DNA of 64,000 nt from Schistocerca nitens. Lineage: Eukaryota > Arthropoda > Insecta > Orthoptera > Acrididae. The translations under genes and the position numbers were made by a program. The stretch is taken from NCBI RefSeq assembly GCF_023898315.1, contig NC_064623.1:18861140-18925139 (forward strand). The letters run 5' to 3'. The number at the start of each line of letters is the position of its first letter. The stretch's first letter is position 1. This document shows positions 23,592-35,081 of this stretch, piece after piece. The notes under the pieces were generated by a model. It did no database searches and was not told the DNA's origin. It saw only the letters and a program-made list of their open reading frames with translations.

Positions 23592-24480
23592 CACTGAAGG
23601 AAAAAAATCGCAACACAAACCAATGATTCATGTAGAATAATGAAGTTTCGGCGATAAATTTGTCTAGATAACAAATGTAACTGATGAACATTTCAAGATC
23701 ACATGTTAATGTAAGGGCGAGATAAGCCGCTGCAAATGTGAAGGGATATTAAGGTAATAACCGCTGTAAGTGCCAGACTGCTCAATGCAAGCATGCAAAC
23801 GTTCATGCATCGTGTCGTACATGTGCCGCATGTCTGTTTATGGGCTGGAGTTCCATGCCTGTTGTACCTGCCAATCAATACGGGGACGATCAGCGCTGTT
23901 TGTGGGTGACGCTGGATGTATCAAATGTGCTACACTGGATAGAAATCCTCTGAGCGAGCAGACAAAGGCAACATATCGACACTCCGTAGAGCGTTTTGAG
24001 TTACAACAGCAGTGAGTGGGTGAGCGTTATCCGTTTGGGAAAAACCCCTTCGAATGCTGTTCATGAATGGCATCACAACAGGTCGAATCACCAAACCGAC
24101 GTATAAATTTGCTCTGGGGGCGCGTGGGGTAACCGCGAGAGTGCTCCAGCTGTCAAACGAAATCTCACGCCAGACCGTAGCTCCAGATGTAAGTCCAGTT
24201 CGTCTAGCACGCAAGTTCGTGGCAGGCCCTCAATTGACCTCTTTGTCACCAACACACGACCATCACTGGCACCGAGACAGAACCAGATTTCGTCAGAATA
24301 CGTAACTGACATCCACCCTGCCCTCCAATATGTTCTCGTTTGACACCACTCAGCTCGCAAGTGGCGGTGATCTGGAGTCAGTGGAATGTACTCTACAGGG
24401 CGCTTGCCTCGGAGCTGTCCTGGAAGTAACCGATATTGACACACACAGTGGTTACGGTTACTGCAAGCCACACCACAAGT
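23592..24480 (-). pseudogene. Tc1-like element, 5' half missing (same family as 39998-47759)
   Basis: The left end follows TA and reads CACTGAAGGAAAAAAATCGC, a Tc1-type terminal repeat. Minus-strand frames carry transposase scraps, including VTYSDEIWFCLGASDGR at about 24310 (Tc1 box FSDESRF). The same order of sequence is found in 43795-44390. The part that would encode the DNA-binding domain is absent on the right. The copy is old and broken. Confidence 0.7.
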
Positions 24481-24554
24481 TGGGAAACGGGGCCAAATTT
24501 CTAGTAGTTTACTGTCGAGTTGAGATTTTTCACGAATGTTTTATTCGTATCTTA

Positions 24555-24762
24555 CAGAAACTAGCAGTACGGCAATAAACAGCCTTTTAAACACGTCGCT
24601 AACGGCAATCAAGTAATTTATAGCAATACAACAGTTTTAAAAATTTTTTTTAAAAAACACAGAAGCTAGCAGTACGGCAATAAACTACCTTTTAAAACAC
24701 ACCGCTAACGCCAATCAAAGTAATTCATAGCAATACAACAATTTAAAAAATTTAAAGAACAT
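24555..24762. repeat. Two-unit tandem repeat, period ~105 bp
   Basis: CTAGCAGTACGGCAATAAAC starts at 24561 and recurs 105 bp later with changes, followed in both units by CGCTAACG-CAATCAA and TAGCAATACAAC. A degenerate third unit may follow. Function unknown. Confidence 0.8.
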
Positions 24763-25458
24763 TAATAAACAGGCTACTAAAGTAAACACAGAACTTTGTT
24801 AATAAAGTACGGTGAGGTAGTGAAGCTACCAACACCGCCATTAAAAAAATTAAACACGTCTCCGCAAACACACGATTAATGGCAATAAAAGGGATTTACA
24901 ACCTTGGAGGAATTTTAAAAAAATTTTAACAAAAGTGTCCTGGAATATCATTAGAACATAACAGATATGACGGACCCTGTAAGGCGCCCCCAAATAACCC
25001 ACTCAGGGATGCTCAGGCTAGGCAGAATACTGACCAATTTAAATACGCCCGTAAACACAATTTCCACTCTCAGGCTGGTCACTGCACCGACTTTTAGCCA
25101 GCGAAAACTTGTTATAAGATGGCTTAATTTGCTGACAGAATTAGAGCTAACCTCGTGCAAGGAAACATTACACCACACAGTCCAGAATGAGCGACCACAT
25201 GATCAACCAACAAGAAATATGAATTTACTCGTAACACACGACAGAATAGCGAAACAAACTGCCAAAACTACACCTCCCATCGGACAGTAACGAGAGGAGG
25301 AGGAAAGATCACTGTCTTCAATTACACCGGTGCCGGGGACAGGAAACCCGGTCGCCGGAGACCACAAGGCAGAAGAGAAGCTGGTTACACCAAATTATTA
25401 CTTAAGGATTAAACCTTCCACGAACTTAACTTGCAATTATGCTCGAACAGGCAGTACA
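24763..25458. other. No feature recognised
   Basis: AT-rich, then mixed-composition DNA. Frames under 110 codons show no known motif. Confidence 0.4.
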
Positions 25459-25470
25459 CGACCTCCGATG

Positions 25471-25681
25471 ACACTGGACTCGCATTCGGGAGGACGACGG
25501 TTCAATCCCGCATCCGGCCATCCTGATTTAGGTTTTCCGTGATTTCCCTAAATCACTCCAGGCAAATGCCGGGATGGTTCTTCTGAAAGGGCACGGCCGA
25601 CTTCCTTCACCATCCTTCCCTAATCCGATGCGACCGATGACCCCGCTGTCTGGTCCCCTTCCCCAAAAACAACCAACCAAC
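25471..25681 (+). repeat. Second SINE family, 5'-truncated copy
   Basis: It begins inside the tRNA-like head (ACACTGGACTCGCATTCGG), keeps the B box and body (TTTCCGTGATTTCCCTAAAT) and ends in AACAACCAACCAACC. A perfect 12-bp duplication CGACCTCCGATG flanks it (25459-25470, 25682-25693). The A box is lost. Confidence 0.9.
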
Positions 25682-25693
25682 CGACCTCCGATG

Positions 25694-26959
25694 GCAGGGA
25701 TCCACACATCCGACCGAGCACGCGTTGCCGGAGTACCCGACACACCACGGTCACGCGACAACACGCTCTGTCACCGGAGTTCACGTCTTCTCTGCAACGT
25801 TGACGGGTAGTGACCGCTCCTTCATGTTAGGTGTCTCCCTTTAAACTCCAGTGCTGAAACAGAGGTTTTAAAGAAGCTTGTTAACGTCCAACCAATGCGA
25901 AATGAACAGCAACTACTCGTGGGGCGACTCTGTATACAACCAACACGCGGGGAGCTCTTCCGTCGACTCGACCCGCTCGTTACACACAACCGACATACAT
26001 CACGTGGCGACTCGGTACAAACGACCACACCTGCTACGCGCTGGAGAGCCACACTGCCCTCCCGTGTCCACCAGACTCTCTCTGCACGCAACCCCCTACT
26101 TCCGCGCCACCACACGAGGTTACAACCGGTCAAATATCTCACTTCCTCCATAGCACTTTTCCCGGAAGCAAAACGTAGCTATCGATAGCAGAGGGAAAAG
26201 AAAACCAAGCAGCCACTTAGTGACAGACAACATATCAAACAAACATGTCAGGGGAAGATAAGGAAAACCAATGCAATCTAAACACAAGGTGTAGCACGAG
26301 TCGATACGTACAGGTCCCACATACTTGAGTAATGATATACAATGGATCATACAAGTGATTTTTTTAAGCAGTCTCCTTTGTAGACTGATTGGATTTGGTT
26401 AGAAGTACTCAGCGACATGCAAGAAGATGTTATCCACCTCATCTACCACCTGGGTGTACATTGAATGGTGGTTAGTCGGGATGCTGGCAGGTCTAAGAGG
26501 CAGTCGTTGAATAGTGACTCGGCAGTGGGAGTGAACTGATGCAACAGATGCGTGGGAAGAGGCGGGAGATGGCTGACGAGTGTGAGGAATTGAGGGAGGA
26601 CTTTGAGAGCTGACAGGCGATGGCAGGTAGCGCTTTTCCGCCGGGACCCCCTGCCCCGCGCTCTGCCCGCTCACCCCACGTGGTCTCTCCCCCGTTCACC
26701 CCCCTCTCACCGCTCCACCCTCTCTTGGTGGCGTCGCGACTCTGCGGCGCCGCTTTTGTCGATATCCCGGTCGTCCACCGCCGGTGCGGGGGAAATAAAG
26801 CGCTGGGCCTCACCTGGCTACAGCTCATCACGTAAAACGTGTCCTCTGCTGCGTACCACAACTAGCATTGGCGGTTGCTCATATGGATTCAGTTACGTGG
26901 TTCAGAGTTGAAGTACCAGACTTTGCACGCAGATGCTTTTCTCTAACACCTATCACGTC
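25694..26959. other. Unassigned mixed-composition DNA
   Basis: Includes a GC-rich patch at 26600-26830 with overlapping frames on both strands, none with a recognised motif. Confidence 0.4.
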
Positions 26960-27520
26960 TTTCCCCTCTAAATCTACATCTGTTCCCCACAAATCGCCTT
27001 ACGGCGTGTCACGGGGGGTGCTGTCTGTACCACTGTCATTGTCGACTCGGTCCCCCACCCCTTTCCTGTCAGGTCGTGAATCCCCCACGGTATGAACAAT
27101 TGCTGATAAGCCTCTGTGTGAGTTTCTATCTGTCTACTTTTATCGTCATGGTCTTTTCGCGAGATGTACATACGAGGAAGCAGTATATTGGCTGACTTTT
27201 CTAGGAAAGCATGTCCTCGGGACTTAAACAGTAGACCACGCTGTGATACAGAAAGCCTCTCTTGCATCGTCTGCAGCTAAAGGTGGCTGAGAATCTCCGT
27301 GGCGCTTTCGTGCGAACGAAAGGCGCTGCTCTTCTTTGGAACTTAATTATTTCTTCGACCAGTCCTATCTGACACGGTTCTCACAGGGTTTTGCAAGCTA
27401 CCTTTTTCGTTGATGGACTACATTTATCGAGAAACCCTTAATGAATCTCAGTCTGGCATCAGCCTTTCCAGAGATAAGTTATTTGTGTTCATTCACTTCA
27501 AATCGGTCCATAGACATACT
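26960..27520 (-). pseudogene. Old CR1-like LINE, 3' portion
   Basis: The minus-strand frame at 26974-27267 (MQERLSVSQRGLLFKSRGH, ANILLPRMYISRKDHDDK) is a diverged version of the C-terminal LINE region seen at 8100-8330. Around 27440-27500 the minus strand gives KADARLRFIK. It is interrupted at about 27523 by a younger LINE and resumes at 28490. Confidence 0.75.
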
Positions 27521-27523
27521 CCC

Positions 27524-28489
27524 CTACATCTACATCTACATCCATACTCCGCAAGCCACCTGACGGTGTGTGGCGGAGGGTACCTCGAGTACCTTTATCG
27601 GTTCTCCCTTCTATTCCAGTCTCGTATTGTTCGTGGAAAGAAGGATTGTCGGTATGCCTCTGTGTGGGCTCTAATCTATCTGATTTTATCCTCATGGTCT
27701 CTTCGCGAGATATACGTAGGAGGGAGCAATATACTGCTTGACTCCTCTGTGAAGTTATGTTCTCGAAACTTCAACAAAAGCCCGTACCGAGCTACTGCGC
27801 GTATCTCCTGCAGAGTCTTGCACTGGAGTTTATCTAGCATCTCTGTAACGCTTTCGCGATTACTAAATGATCCTGTAACGAAGCGCGCTGCTCTCCGTTG
27901 GATCTTCTCTATCTCTTCAATCAACGCTATCTGGTACGGATCCCACACTGCTGAGCAATATTCAAGCAGTGCGCAAACAAGTGTGCTGTAACTTACTTCC
28001 TTTGTTTTCGGATTGCATCTCCTTAGGATTCTTCCAATGAATCTCAGTCTGGCATCTGCTTTACCGACGATCAACTTTATATGATCATTCCATTTTAAAT
28101 CACTCCTAATGCCTACTCCCAGATAATTTATGGAATTAACTGCTTCCAGTTGCTCACCTGCTATATTGTAGCTAAATGATAAGGGATCTTTCTTTCTATG
28201 TATTCTCAGCACATTACACTTGTCGACATTGAGATTCAATAGCCATTCCCTGCACCATGCGTCAATTCATTGCAGATCCTCCTGCATGTCAGTACAATTT
28301 TCCATTGTTACAACCTCTCGATATACTACAGCATCATCCGCAAAAAGCCTCAGTGAACTTCCGATGCTATCCACAAGGTCATTTATGTATATTGTGTATA
28401 GCAACGGTCCTACGACACTCCCCTGCGACACACCTGAAATCACTCTTACTTCGGAAGACTTCTCTCCACTGAGAATGACGTGCTGAGTC
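27524..28489 (-). pseudogene. CR1-like LINE, 5'-truncated, inserted in an older LINE
   Basis: The 3' tail of TGTAGA repeats (minus strand) is at 27524-27543, followed by the family's 3' UTR. The minus-strand frame at 27590-28239 encodes LNVDKCNVLRIHRKK, LEYCSAVWDPYQIAL, IEKIQRRAARFVTG and LLPPTYISRRDHEDK. Upstream, to about 28486, the frame has the reverse-transcriptase box FADDAVVYRE and SQGSVVGPLL. It is much closer to the copies at 10965-13349 and 47792-49382 than to its host LINE. Confidence 0.85.
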
Positions 28490-29100
28490 TACATGTCCAA
28501 GGGGCGTAACAGTTCTTGTGATTGGTCTGCACTCACATAATCACACAGTAGAGGAGCTTTCTGTCTACGTATTCGCAAGACGTCACATTTGTTTATGTTG
28601 AGAGTCAAGCACAAGCGTGTACCCTCTGCAGGTGACATTGCATTTCGTTAGAATATTTTAGTGTTGTGACTTCTGTGTATACTACATCATCATCCACAAA
28701 AACCCACATGTAACTTCCGACACTATCCACTACGTCCACTTATTTTTACATCTGAAGATTTCTCTCCGTTGGCAATGACATCCTGCATTGTGTTTGCTAG
28801 AAATTGTTCAGTCCAATCACACTGCCGGCCTTATATTCTGAACGTTCATGTTTCCTTCATTAGGCGACACTGCGGAACTATATTCATTCCCTTTCGGAAC
28901 ACGATATAGACGTCCACTGGGACCCGGTATGTCTCGTGGACGAACGGAGCGAGCTGGGGGTTTTCAAAATCCATGTTCATTCCTACCGACGATATTTTCT
29001 GTTTCCAGAACTGCGAAAATATGCGAGCGTAAAATACGTTTCAAAATTCTACAACATATCGATGTCAAACATATAACCTTATAGTTTTCTTCGTCCGTTC
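28490..29100 (-). pseudogene. Old CR1-like LINE, 5' portion
   Basis: This continues the LINE of 26960-27520 on the other side of the younger insertion. Minus-strand frames read LNINKCDVLRIRRQKAPLL, then decayed reverse-transcriptase sequence up to about 29000. Stops and shifts are frequent. Confidence 0.65.
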
Positions 29101-29515
29101 GACGACCGTTCTGCGAAATTAGAATGACGTGCGGTTTTTTCCAGCCATTAGCAAAGCTTCGCTCCTCTAGGCCTCCCTCAACGTTTGTTGATGCGCAAAT
29201 GCCGAGTTACCCCTCCTTGGGAGTCCAAGTTAAGTGGTGTGTCCATCTGTGGCCTACAAGGTGGTTTTCGGAATGTAGGTGTAGATGTTAATGTGTCGGA
29301 CTCTGGGAAAAATCGCAAGAAGCGGCTTTCCCTTTCAGTTATTTCCCCAAGTTCACGTTCTTCTACTAGTTTTCTTTATCTTCCTTTAACTACTATCGAA
29401 TTCCAGTTCGCTACCACAATCAAATTTTCGTTTGACTCAACTGTTTCAATCATTTTCTTTGTCTAATCATATATTATTTTAATCTCTTCATCATCTGCGG
29501 GACAGGTTGACATCT
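29101..29515. other. Unassigned; possible LINE 3' tail near 29290
   Basis: GGAATGTAGGTGTAGATGTT at 29270-29290 resembles a decayed LINE tail on the plus strand. Nothing else is recognised. Confidence 0.35.
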
Positions 29516-29856
29516 TTTTCTTTTTTTTTTTTTTTTTTCTTGTTTGGGATCATCAACGTTCTGGCTGGTTCGACGCGTCCAGTCACGAAATCCATTCTTG
29601 TGCCAACGTCGTTATCTCAGAGTAGTCCTTGTAGTGGAAATCTTCATTTGTTGGATGCATACGAATCTCTGTCTTCTGCTACAGTTTTTACCCTTTGAAT
29701 CTCTCTCTAGTACCATGGAACTTTTTCTCTGATGTCTTAACACGTATCATATCATTCTATCCCTTCTTACCGTCAATGTCCACTTATTGATTTCCTCACG
29801 TATTATCGGAAGAATCACCTCATTTGTCATCTTATCAGTCGATCTAAATGTTTTAT
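29516..29856 (-). pseudogene. RTE-like LINE 3' fragment
   Basis: A T-run at 29517-29539 is the A-tail of a minus-strand element. Upstream on the minus strand, broken frames match the RTE-like C-terminus seen at 11900-12130 (RRDRMI, SSMVLER, KGKNCSRRQRF). It is 5'-truncated near 29856. Confidence 0.7.
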
Positions 29857-30447
29857 AGCAACACAACGCAAACACTTAGATTGTCTTCTTTTCAGGTTTT
29901 TTCACAGTCCATGATTTACTTTCACGCAATAGTGTGCTCGGAAGGAGTGCTTTTTTTTAAAAAAAAAAGATCTTTACTCTTACTTTACCTCAAAACACTA
30001 AATATATCACTTTTTATTCACGTTGAGGTTCAAGCTGACTCTTGTATCCTTGTTTGGTTACAAATTGTTTTTCGCTATGTTCCGCCTTGACCAAACAAAC
30101 TTTTTCTTCTTTTTACTCAGATGTCCTCTGCTGACGTTAGAGAATCAACAGTCGATTTGTTATTTTCTTTCTATCTAATATCAGCGAAAATGATCGACGC
30201 TGTTTGTATATATACAAATATCAGTTTGTAAGAAAAGTATTCGCAAATTTTAAAACAGACAATTTTTTTCTGTATACCTTGTTATGACACGATGTGATTT
30301 TTGCGGATTTCTGTAGCCTACTTTACGCTATAGCTGTTTTTCTTTCTTAGTTTTTCTTCTGCAACCATATGGTATTCAATGCAGAAAGTTATTTAGATCG
30401 CAAAGTTACGACTAGTAATGTGATGACTAGCATTATTTTGTTCTTTG
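29857..30447. other. No feature recognised
   Basis: AT-rich DNA without recognisable coding or repeat features. Confidence 0.5.
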
Positions 30448-30449
30448 TA

Positions 30450-31400
30450 CAGTAGAGCCCCTCTAATCAAAGTTAAACCCGTAACTCTTTCACTAAATGA
30501 AAAATTAGCAGTGCTACACAGACAGGACGAAGAAGAATTGCTCCAAAAAATTGCAAAGGAACTGAATGTAGGTGTTAAGACAGTTAAAGTTTGGAGGAAG
30601 AATCGGAAAGACATTGAATCCTATACAGTTACGATTGATGGTGAAAACTCTCTGAAGAATCGCAAAACATAAAAAAGCTTATCTTGAACTGCTTGATAAC
30701 GCATTATGGATGTGGTTTTGTCAAGAAAGAAGGAAAGGAACTCCAATATCTGGACCGATTCTGAAAGAAAAAGGGATAGTTTTGCACAAGAAAAACTGGA
30801 AGCACAAAGTAAATTTGCCGCCAGTGAAGGCTGGATTGATCGTTGGAAAACTTGTCATGGTGTCGTTTTGTGGATAAAAAAATAGAGGGACACTGCAGCT
30901 AAATCTAGAATAACATCTGCTAAACAAAATTGCATCACTGACTTTTTTTCCAAGTAATTTGTTTCCGTTTTTACTGTAAAAACAATGCATACAGTATAAT
31001 CATTTTTTTGTTTAAACATACAATAGTATATTTCTTTATAAAAATTTCTTTTTTATATACAGTACTATAAACATTTTTCACTTAACAGTATATATCGTTT
31101 ATATGTTACCAAGTACAGTAACAATACTACAATTTGTTTGTCTTTTTCCTTTTAAAACCAATACATGTAACAGTGTGTGTAGACGATTTTTAGTTAATAT
31201 ATTGTTTAACACTGTGTAAAAAACATCTTTTTATATTACTGTAGACGTCTTTTAATTCTTAAATCGTTTAATTTTTTGTACTAAATGTCTTTTTATATTT
31301 TTTGCAATAAATATTAGATTTTTCGGATAATCCGACCTTTTTTTTTTGGTTCCGACCATGGTCCCGGTCCAGAAGGTGACGGATTAGAGGGGTTCTACTG
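30450..31400 (+). mobile_element. Internally deleted pogo/Tigger-like DNA transposon
   Basis: The ends CAGTAGAGCCCCTCTAATC and, reverse complemented, CAGTAGAACCCCTCTAATC form terminal inverted repeats, flanked by TA (30448-30449, 31401-31402). A frame at about 30475-30670 reads LSLNEKLAVLHRQDEEELLQ and KELNVGVKTVKVWRKNRKD, like the pogo/CENP-B N-terminal helix-turn-helix. A further frame (30690-30860) reads LWMWFCQERRKGTPISGPIL, like the CENP-B second DNA-binding domain of Tigger transposases. The DDE catalytic domain is missing and AT-rich filler takes its place, so the copy is non-autonomous. Confidence 0.85.
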
Positions 31401-31402
31401 TA

Positions 31403-33200
31403 GAAGATTATGTACATCTGCGAAAGGCAGAACCATCAAAACTCAATTTACAGTGTATTGTATACTTTCCCCGCTGTTGGGGAAAGGTGTTTGTGCCCTT
31501 TCCTAACGCCAACAATGGAAACACGTAATTCTGCATCTTTTGGTGATGGTGTGAAACTGCGTGCTCATAGTGGTCTAACTCAGAAAACTACTTTATTTGC
31601 ATTTAATTGTTGGCCGCAGACTTCAAGAAGACTTCACTCTTGGACGAAGTAATAATTTTTTACCTCCAATTCGCAGCTCCCCATTGCCAACAGCACCAGG
31701 AGTGCAGTGACACTACAGAGAACTCCGCTAATTCGCTTCACTTCCCGCCCCTCCCCCCTCCTACCTTCTCCTCCCCTCTACCTTCCCACTCCCCGCTGTC
31801 CACACGTCACGCACCAGCTGTCCCCGTTAAATGCCGGTGCATTCCTCTGCCCTGCTGGTGGATTATCCGGGCTTCCAGGTTATGCGCCTGAAGCGGCTGG
31901 ACAGGCGCTTTGCCACGCCGCCCCACGACCGCACAGTGGTCCAGCCGCCTCCAGCGCTCCAGCCGCCGTCACCGCGACGTGTGGTCGGCGAGACCGCCTC
32001 ACTGGAGGCGGCAGGTAGAACCGACACCTGTTGCGTGCACCACCCACCCCGTCTGCTACCACTGCACACCAACTGTGACCCAAGGCATTGCACATTTCGA
32101 CATCGTACTTTCGGAACTCAAAATCATCACGTCTTTCTCCGCAAATATCTGCCGATCGTTATGTTCCCGTCAACGTAGCGTAATGTTTGGAACCGCCTGC
32201 TAACACTGTCGGTATCAAGTATCGCAAGCATCAGGGTTCAAATGAGGATCAGTGACACAACAGTTACGTGACATGGGCATTTTATTTTAACATACAAACT
32301 GCTACACCTTTCTCAGTGTGTAAGCTACCGCTTCTGTTTTGCTCTTTTCTGCTGATGGTTAAGCCTGCGAGCCGAACGTATAAGTGAAAACTTTTGCACA
32401 ACGGATTTTATAACGCTAATTTGTCTCCCTGACACATACGCTCTCCAGAAGGGAAGCTTATCCTTTGCTCTATTTTTGACATCAACTAGTCGTATGCAAA
32501 TCTGGTTGGTTTCCAACCATATCCTCAGTATACGCTAGAATGTTCAGATGTGATGACCTACAAACACTGCCTCCACCATGTGGTTGCAAACATGAAATAC
32601 ACAGATAAGTAGATAATAAAATGACAATGGAAAGTACTAGCTATGAAATGATACACTCAGTAGTGTTAAATTCTTTACTCTTCTGCAATTTACTCTATAC
32701 AAGATTACACAGTACGAGCAACATTATAGTTCTGCCTATTCACATTTGGTAATCGCTCTGTCTGCCACTGTCCTGTGATATATTCGCGGTCGTTAATTCA
32801 AGCGCGGAATACTGACATCAGCTGTGGCAATTGCAATTATATTTAGATCTACACTCGCGACTAGCAGCGTGAAGTCTCAGCATAGAACGAAAAAGACACG
32901 TGATCAGCAATTTACTTCCCTAACCACCATTGCGAATGCACGACCACTACAGTGACCTAACGCTTATCGCTGCAAAGGTTCTCGGCTCAGCGAAATATCA
33001 TAATTTCTACCTCACCAAAAGCTTCCGTGGGCACCACCGCGGCTGCCGTGGAACACCAGACGATCCTGAGGCTCTCGCTACAAGTACTCTGTCCCAGTAA
33101 CGAGCTCGCACACCTCGCCAGGACCAACCTCTCTCCTCGACGCCCCAGGAACAAGTGTTTCTTAGTCGCTACGCTTTTTCGTAGCTCCTGTTCTTTTTTT
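31403..33200. other. Unassigned; GC-rich patch at 31680-32060
   Basis: The GC-rich patch has overlapping frames on both strands, as expected from composition, and no motif. The part 32200-33000 is AT-rich with nothing recognised. Confidence 0.4.
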
Positions 33201-33223
33201 ATTCCCCCCTTTAATGTGCGTGA

Positions 33224-33320
33224 CCAATCATACTGTTGGAAGGCGTTCGTTTCCGAGCGCCGACCAATCTCAATTTTCCAACCGACCGAAGCTTCTAGAA
33301 GCTTCCAGACTGTTCCAGAA
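33224..33320. promoter_or_regulatory. Heat-shock-element array with two CCAAT boxes
   Basis: Alternating GAA and TTC units start at 33288, 33293, 33298, 33303, 33313 and 33318, all in 5-bp phase; the unit at 33308 is the degenerate GAC. Three such inverted 5-bp units already make a classical site for heat-shock factor. CCAAT occurs at 33224-33228 and 33264-33268. On the minus strand the order is array, two ATTGG boxes, then an A-rich AATAAAAAAAG at about 33197-33207 that could act as a TATA-like box. A palindromic GCCACGTGGC is at 33404-33413. No open frame of a known heat-shock protein follows on either side, so the transcript it would drive is unknown; it could be part of an LTR. Confidence 0.6.
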
Positions 33321-33419
33321 GGATCCGCTCCGGCGTTGGGAAAACCACCCACACGCCGCTACGCGTTTTGTGAGCGAGCCCTTGTGTCTTCTCCTTGTCC
33401 TCGGCCACGTGGCTCCCGC

Positions 33420-34049
33420 TAAGCCTCGGTCCACCTGCCTAGGGTTTCCAGGAGCTTACGTTCGCTGTTGTCTTCAGCTCTCCGGTCTGCCTGCCCCGCT
33501 TATGACTTTCCCGTTCCCCTGCCAGCCTCCCGTCTCCGTCCGCTTCACTATCGCCCAACGTGCAGGTATTCTGCTACAAATTAAGATCCCTAGCCGATGT
33601 CAGTATCGTTAATGGTTTCCAGTCTCGATGTTTATACTATTAAAGGGTCTTCTTTCCGGAGTGGTAGTTGTAATGTGGCTCAAAATGATGCCACCTTACA
33701 AGTGTTCACCTCACTGTTATATTTTGTAATTATAGCTTTCCTTTGGTTGCTCTTGATTTGTACAAGTTATTTTTTTTAATTCCACAAAAACAGAAACAAA
33801 AATGACTACAATGAAATTACATACATAAGGTGACACAATTGCAGTCATAAATTACAGCATTCAAAGAATGAGGAATCATATTCATTCTTTAGCAGTAGCA
33901 CACATTTAGCATCTTCACTGTCACCTTCAACTGCTTGCACTTCAGAATACACATTTTCTTCTTCTACAGCCTGAGCTTCCTCATCATCATTTCCCAGACC
34001 CAAATTAATCATTCAGTAAATCCTTGATGTGTGTTCATTCCAGGGTAAA
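33420..34049. other. No feature recognised
   Basis: GC-rich up to about 33600, then AT-rich. No recognised coding sequence. Confidence 0.4.
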
Positions 34050-34824
34050 TTACGTGGACAGAAGAGCAGTCCCGAACAGCAACATCACAAAGCCCTTCAC
34101 TGCCTTGTTATTTTTTGTCAGTTCCAGCCTTCTAAACGCATCCTTAGGGAGTTCAAGATCTTCGTTTATAACAGACGCCAGATGTTTGCCGTAATATTCT
34201 TGTATCTGCTGCACTACTGATTTATTTTTCATTTGTGACTTGCAGGTGAGGTTAGGGTCGGGAACGTGACCCAACCCATCCACTCTCTACGAGGAATCCA
34301 GTTCCTAACCTGTACCCATTCTGTTGAAGACAATTCGGAGCATCCAGAATCAGATTTTCCCCCTGCAGCGGACTGTGCGCTGATAGAGCACTTGCCCGCG
34401 AAAGGCAAAGGTCCCGAGTTCGGGTCTCGGTCGGACACACAGTTTTAATCTGCCAGGAACTTTCAATTCGGAGCATGTTTCCATATTTATTATTGCGATT
34501 CTGATACTTAAGTGTTTTCTCGAATTCATTTTCCATATACATCTTGTATTTAATATGTTCATCGCTCCCAATATTGTTAAAACAGTAACTTGTATATTTG
34601 CCCATTAACCAAATCACTGCGTAATTTTTTGCCTGAGGGTAGTAACTTTCTCCTGGTCTGAAGAGAGTGTTAGTGGATACATTGTTTGCTGAAGTTCTTG
34701 TTATTTGAGCAATTTTCTCCCTGGCACACCTCCAGTTAATTATCCGATCTCCACATGTGTAACAATGAGGCACACTATCAACGAGGTTTGGCAAGCTCCG
34801 TGGCTGCTTCCACATAAAATACAA
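34050..34824 (-). pseudogene. Unrecognised coding remnant split by a SINE
   Basis: Minus-strand frames on both sides of the SINE at 34344-34463 look like real protein. Upstream (34824-34480) they include WLMGKYTSYCFNNIGSDEH and MENEFEKTLKYQNRNNKYG. Downstream (34283-34050) they include QQIQEYYGKHLASVIN and DAFRRLELTKNNKAVKGF. I do not recognise the family. The two halves are not in one frame, so the copy is broken apart from the SINE. It could be part of an unnamed transposon or of a decayed host gene. Confidence 0.4.
34344..34463 (+). repeat. Third tRNA-derived SINE family
   Basis: A tRNA-like core with GCGCTGATAGAGCACTTGCC and B box GAGTTCGGGTC is followed by TTTTAATCTGCCAGGAACTT. A 13-bp duplication CAATTCGGAGCAT (34331-34343, 34464-34476) flanks it. 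Confidence 0.85.
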
Positions 34825-34910
34825 AATACGGTGAAAGCATTAATTTGTGAGATATAATAGCGCTCGAGCGTCGTGGCTGTTGATTAAATTACTTTAAGAA
34901 ATATAGCAAC

Positions 34911-35081
34911 CAGGTGGTTCTAGGTGCCGCGCTGCTGCTACGGTCGCAGGTTCGAATCCTGCCCCGGGCATGGATGTGTGTGATGTCCTTAGGTTAGTTA
35001 GGTTTAAGTAGTTCTAAGTCTAGGGGACTATTACCTTAGATGTTAAGTACCATACTGCTTAGAGCCATTTGAACCTTTTTT
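34911..35081 (+). repeat. tRNA-derived SINE, 5' end lost
   Basis: It keeps the B box GGTTCGAATCC, body and the AGAGCCATTTGAACC end of the leucine-headed SINE. The A box region is mostly missing. No clear target duplication. Confidence 0.85.

Noticed and set aside
25528..26188. Overlapping frames near 26 kb as genes
   Set aside because: They occur on both strands, lack motifs, and partly cover the SINE at 25471-25681.
31680..32060. Protein-coding gene in the GC-rich patch
   Set aside because: Frames open on both strands at once reflect base composition, and no motif is seen.
33027..33612. Coding sequence downstream of the heat-shock array
   Set aside because: Two overlapping frames without recognisable domains. 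One runs across the array itself, so coding is unlikely.
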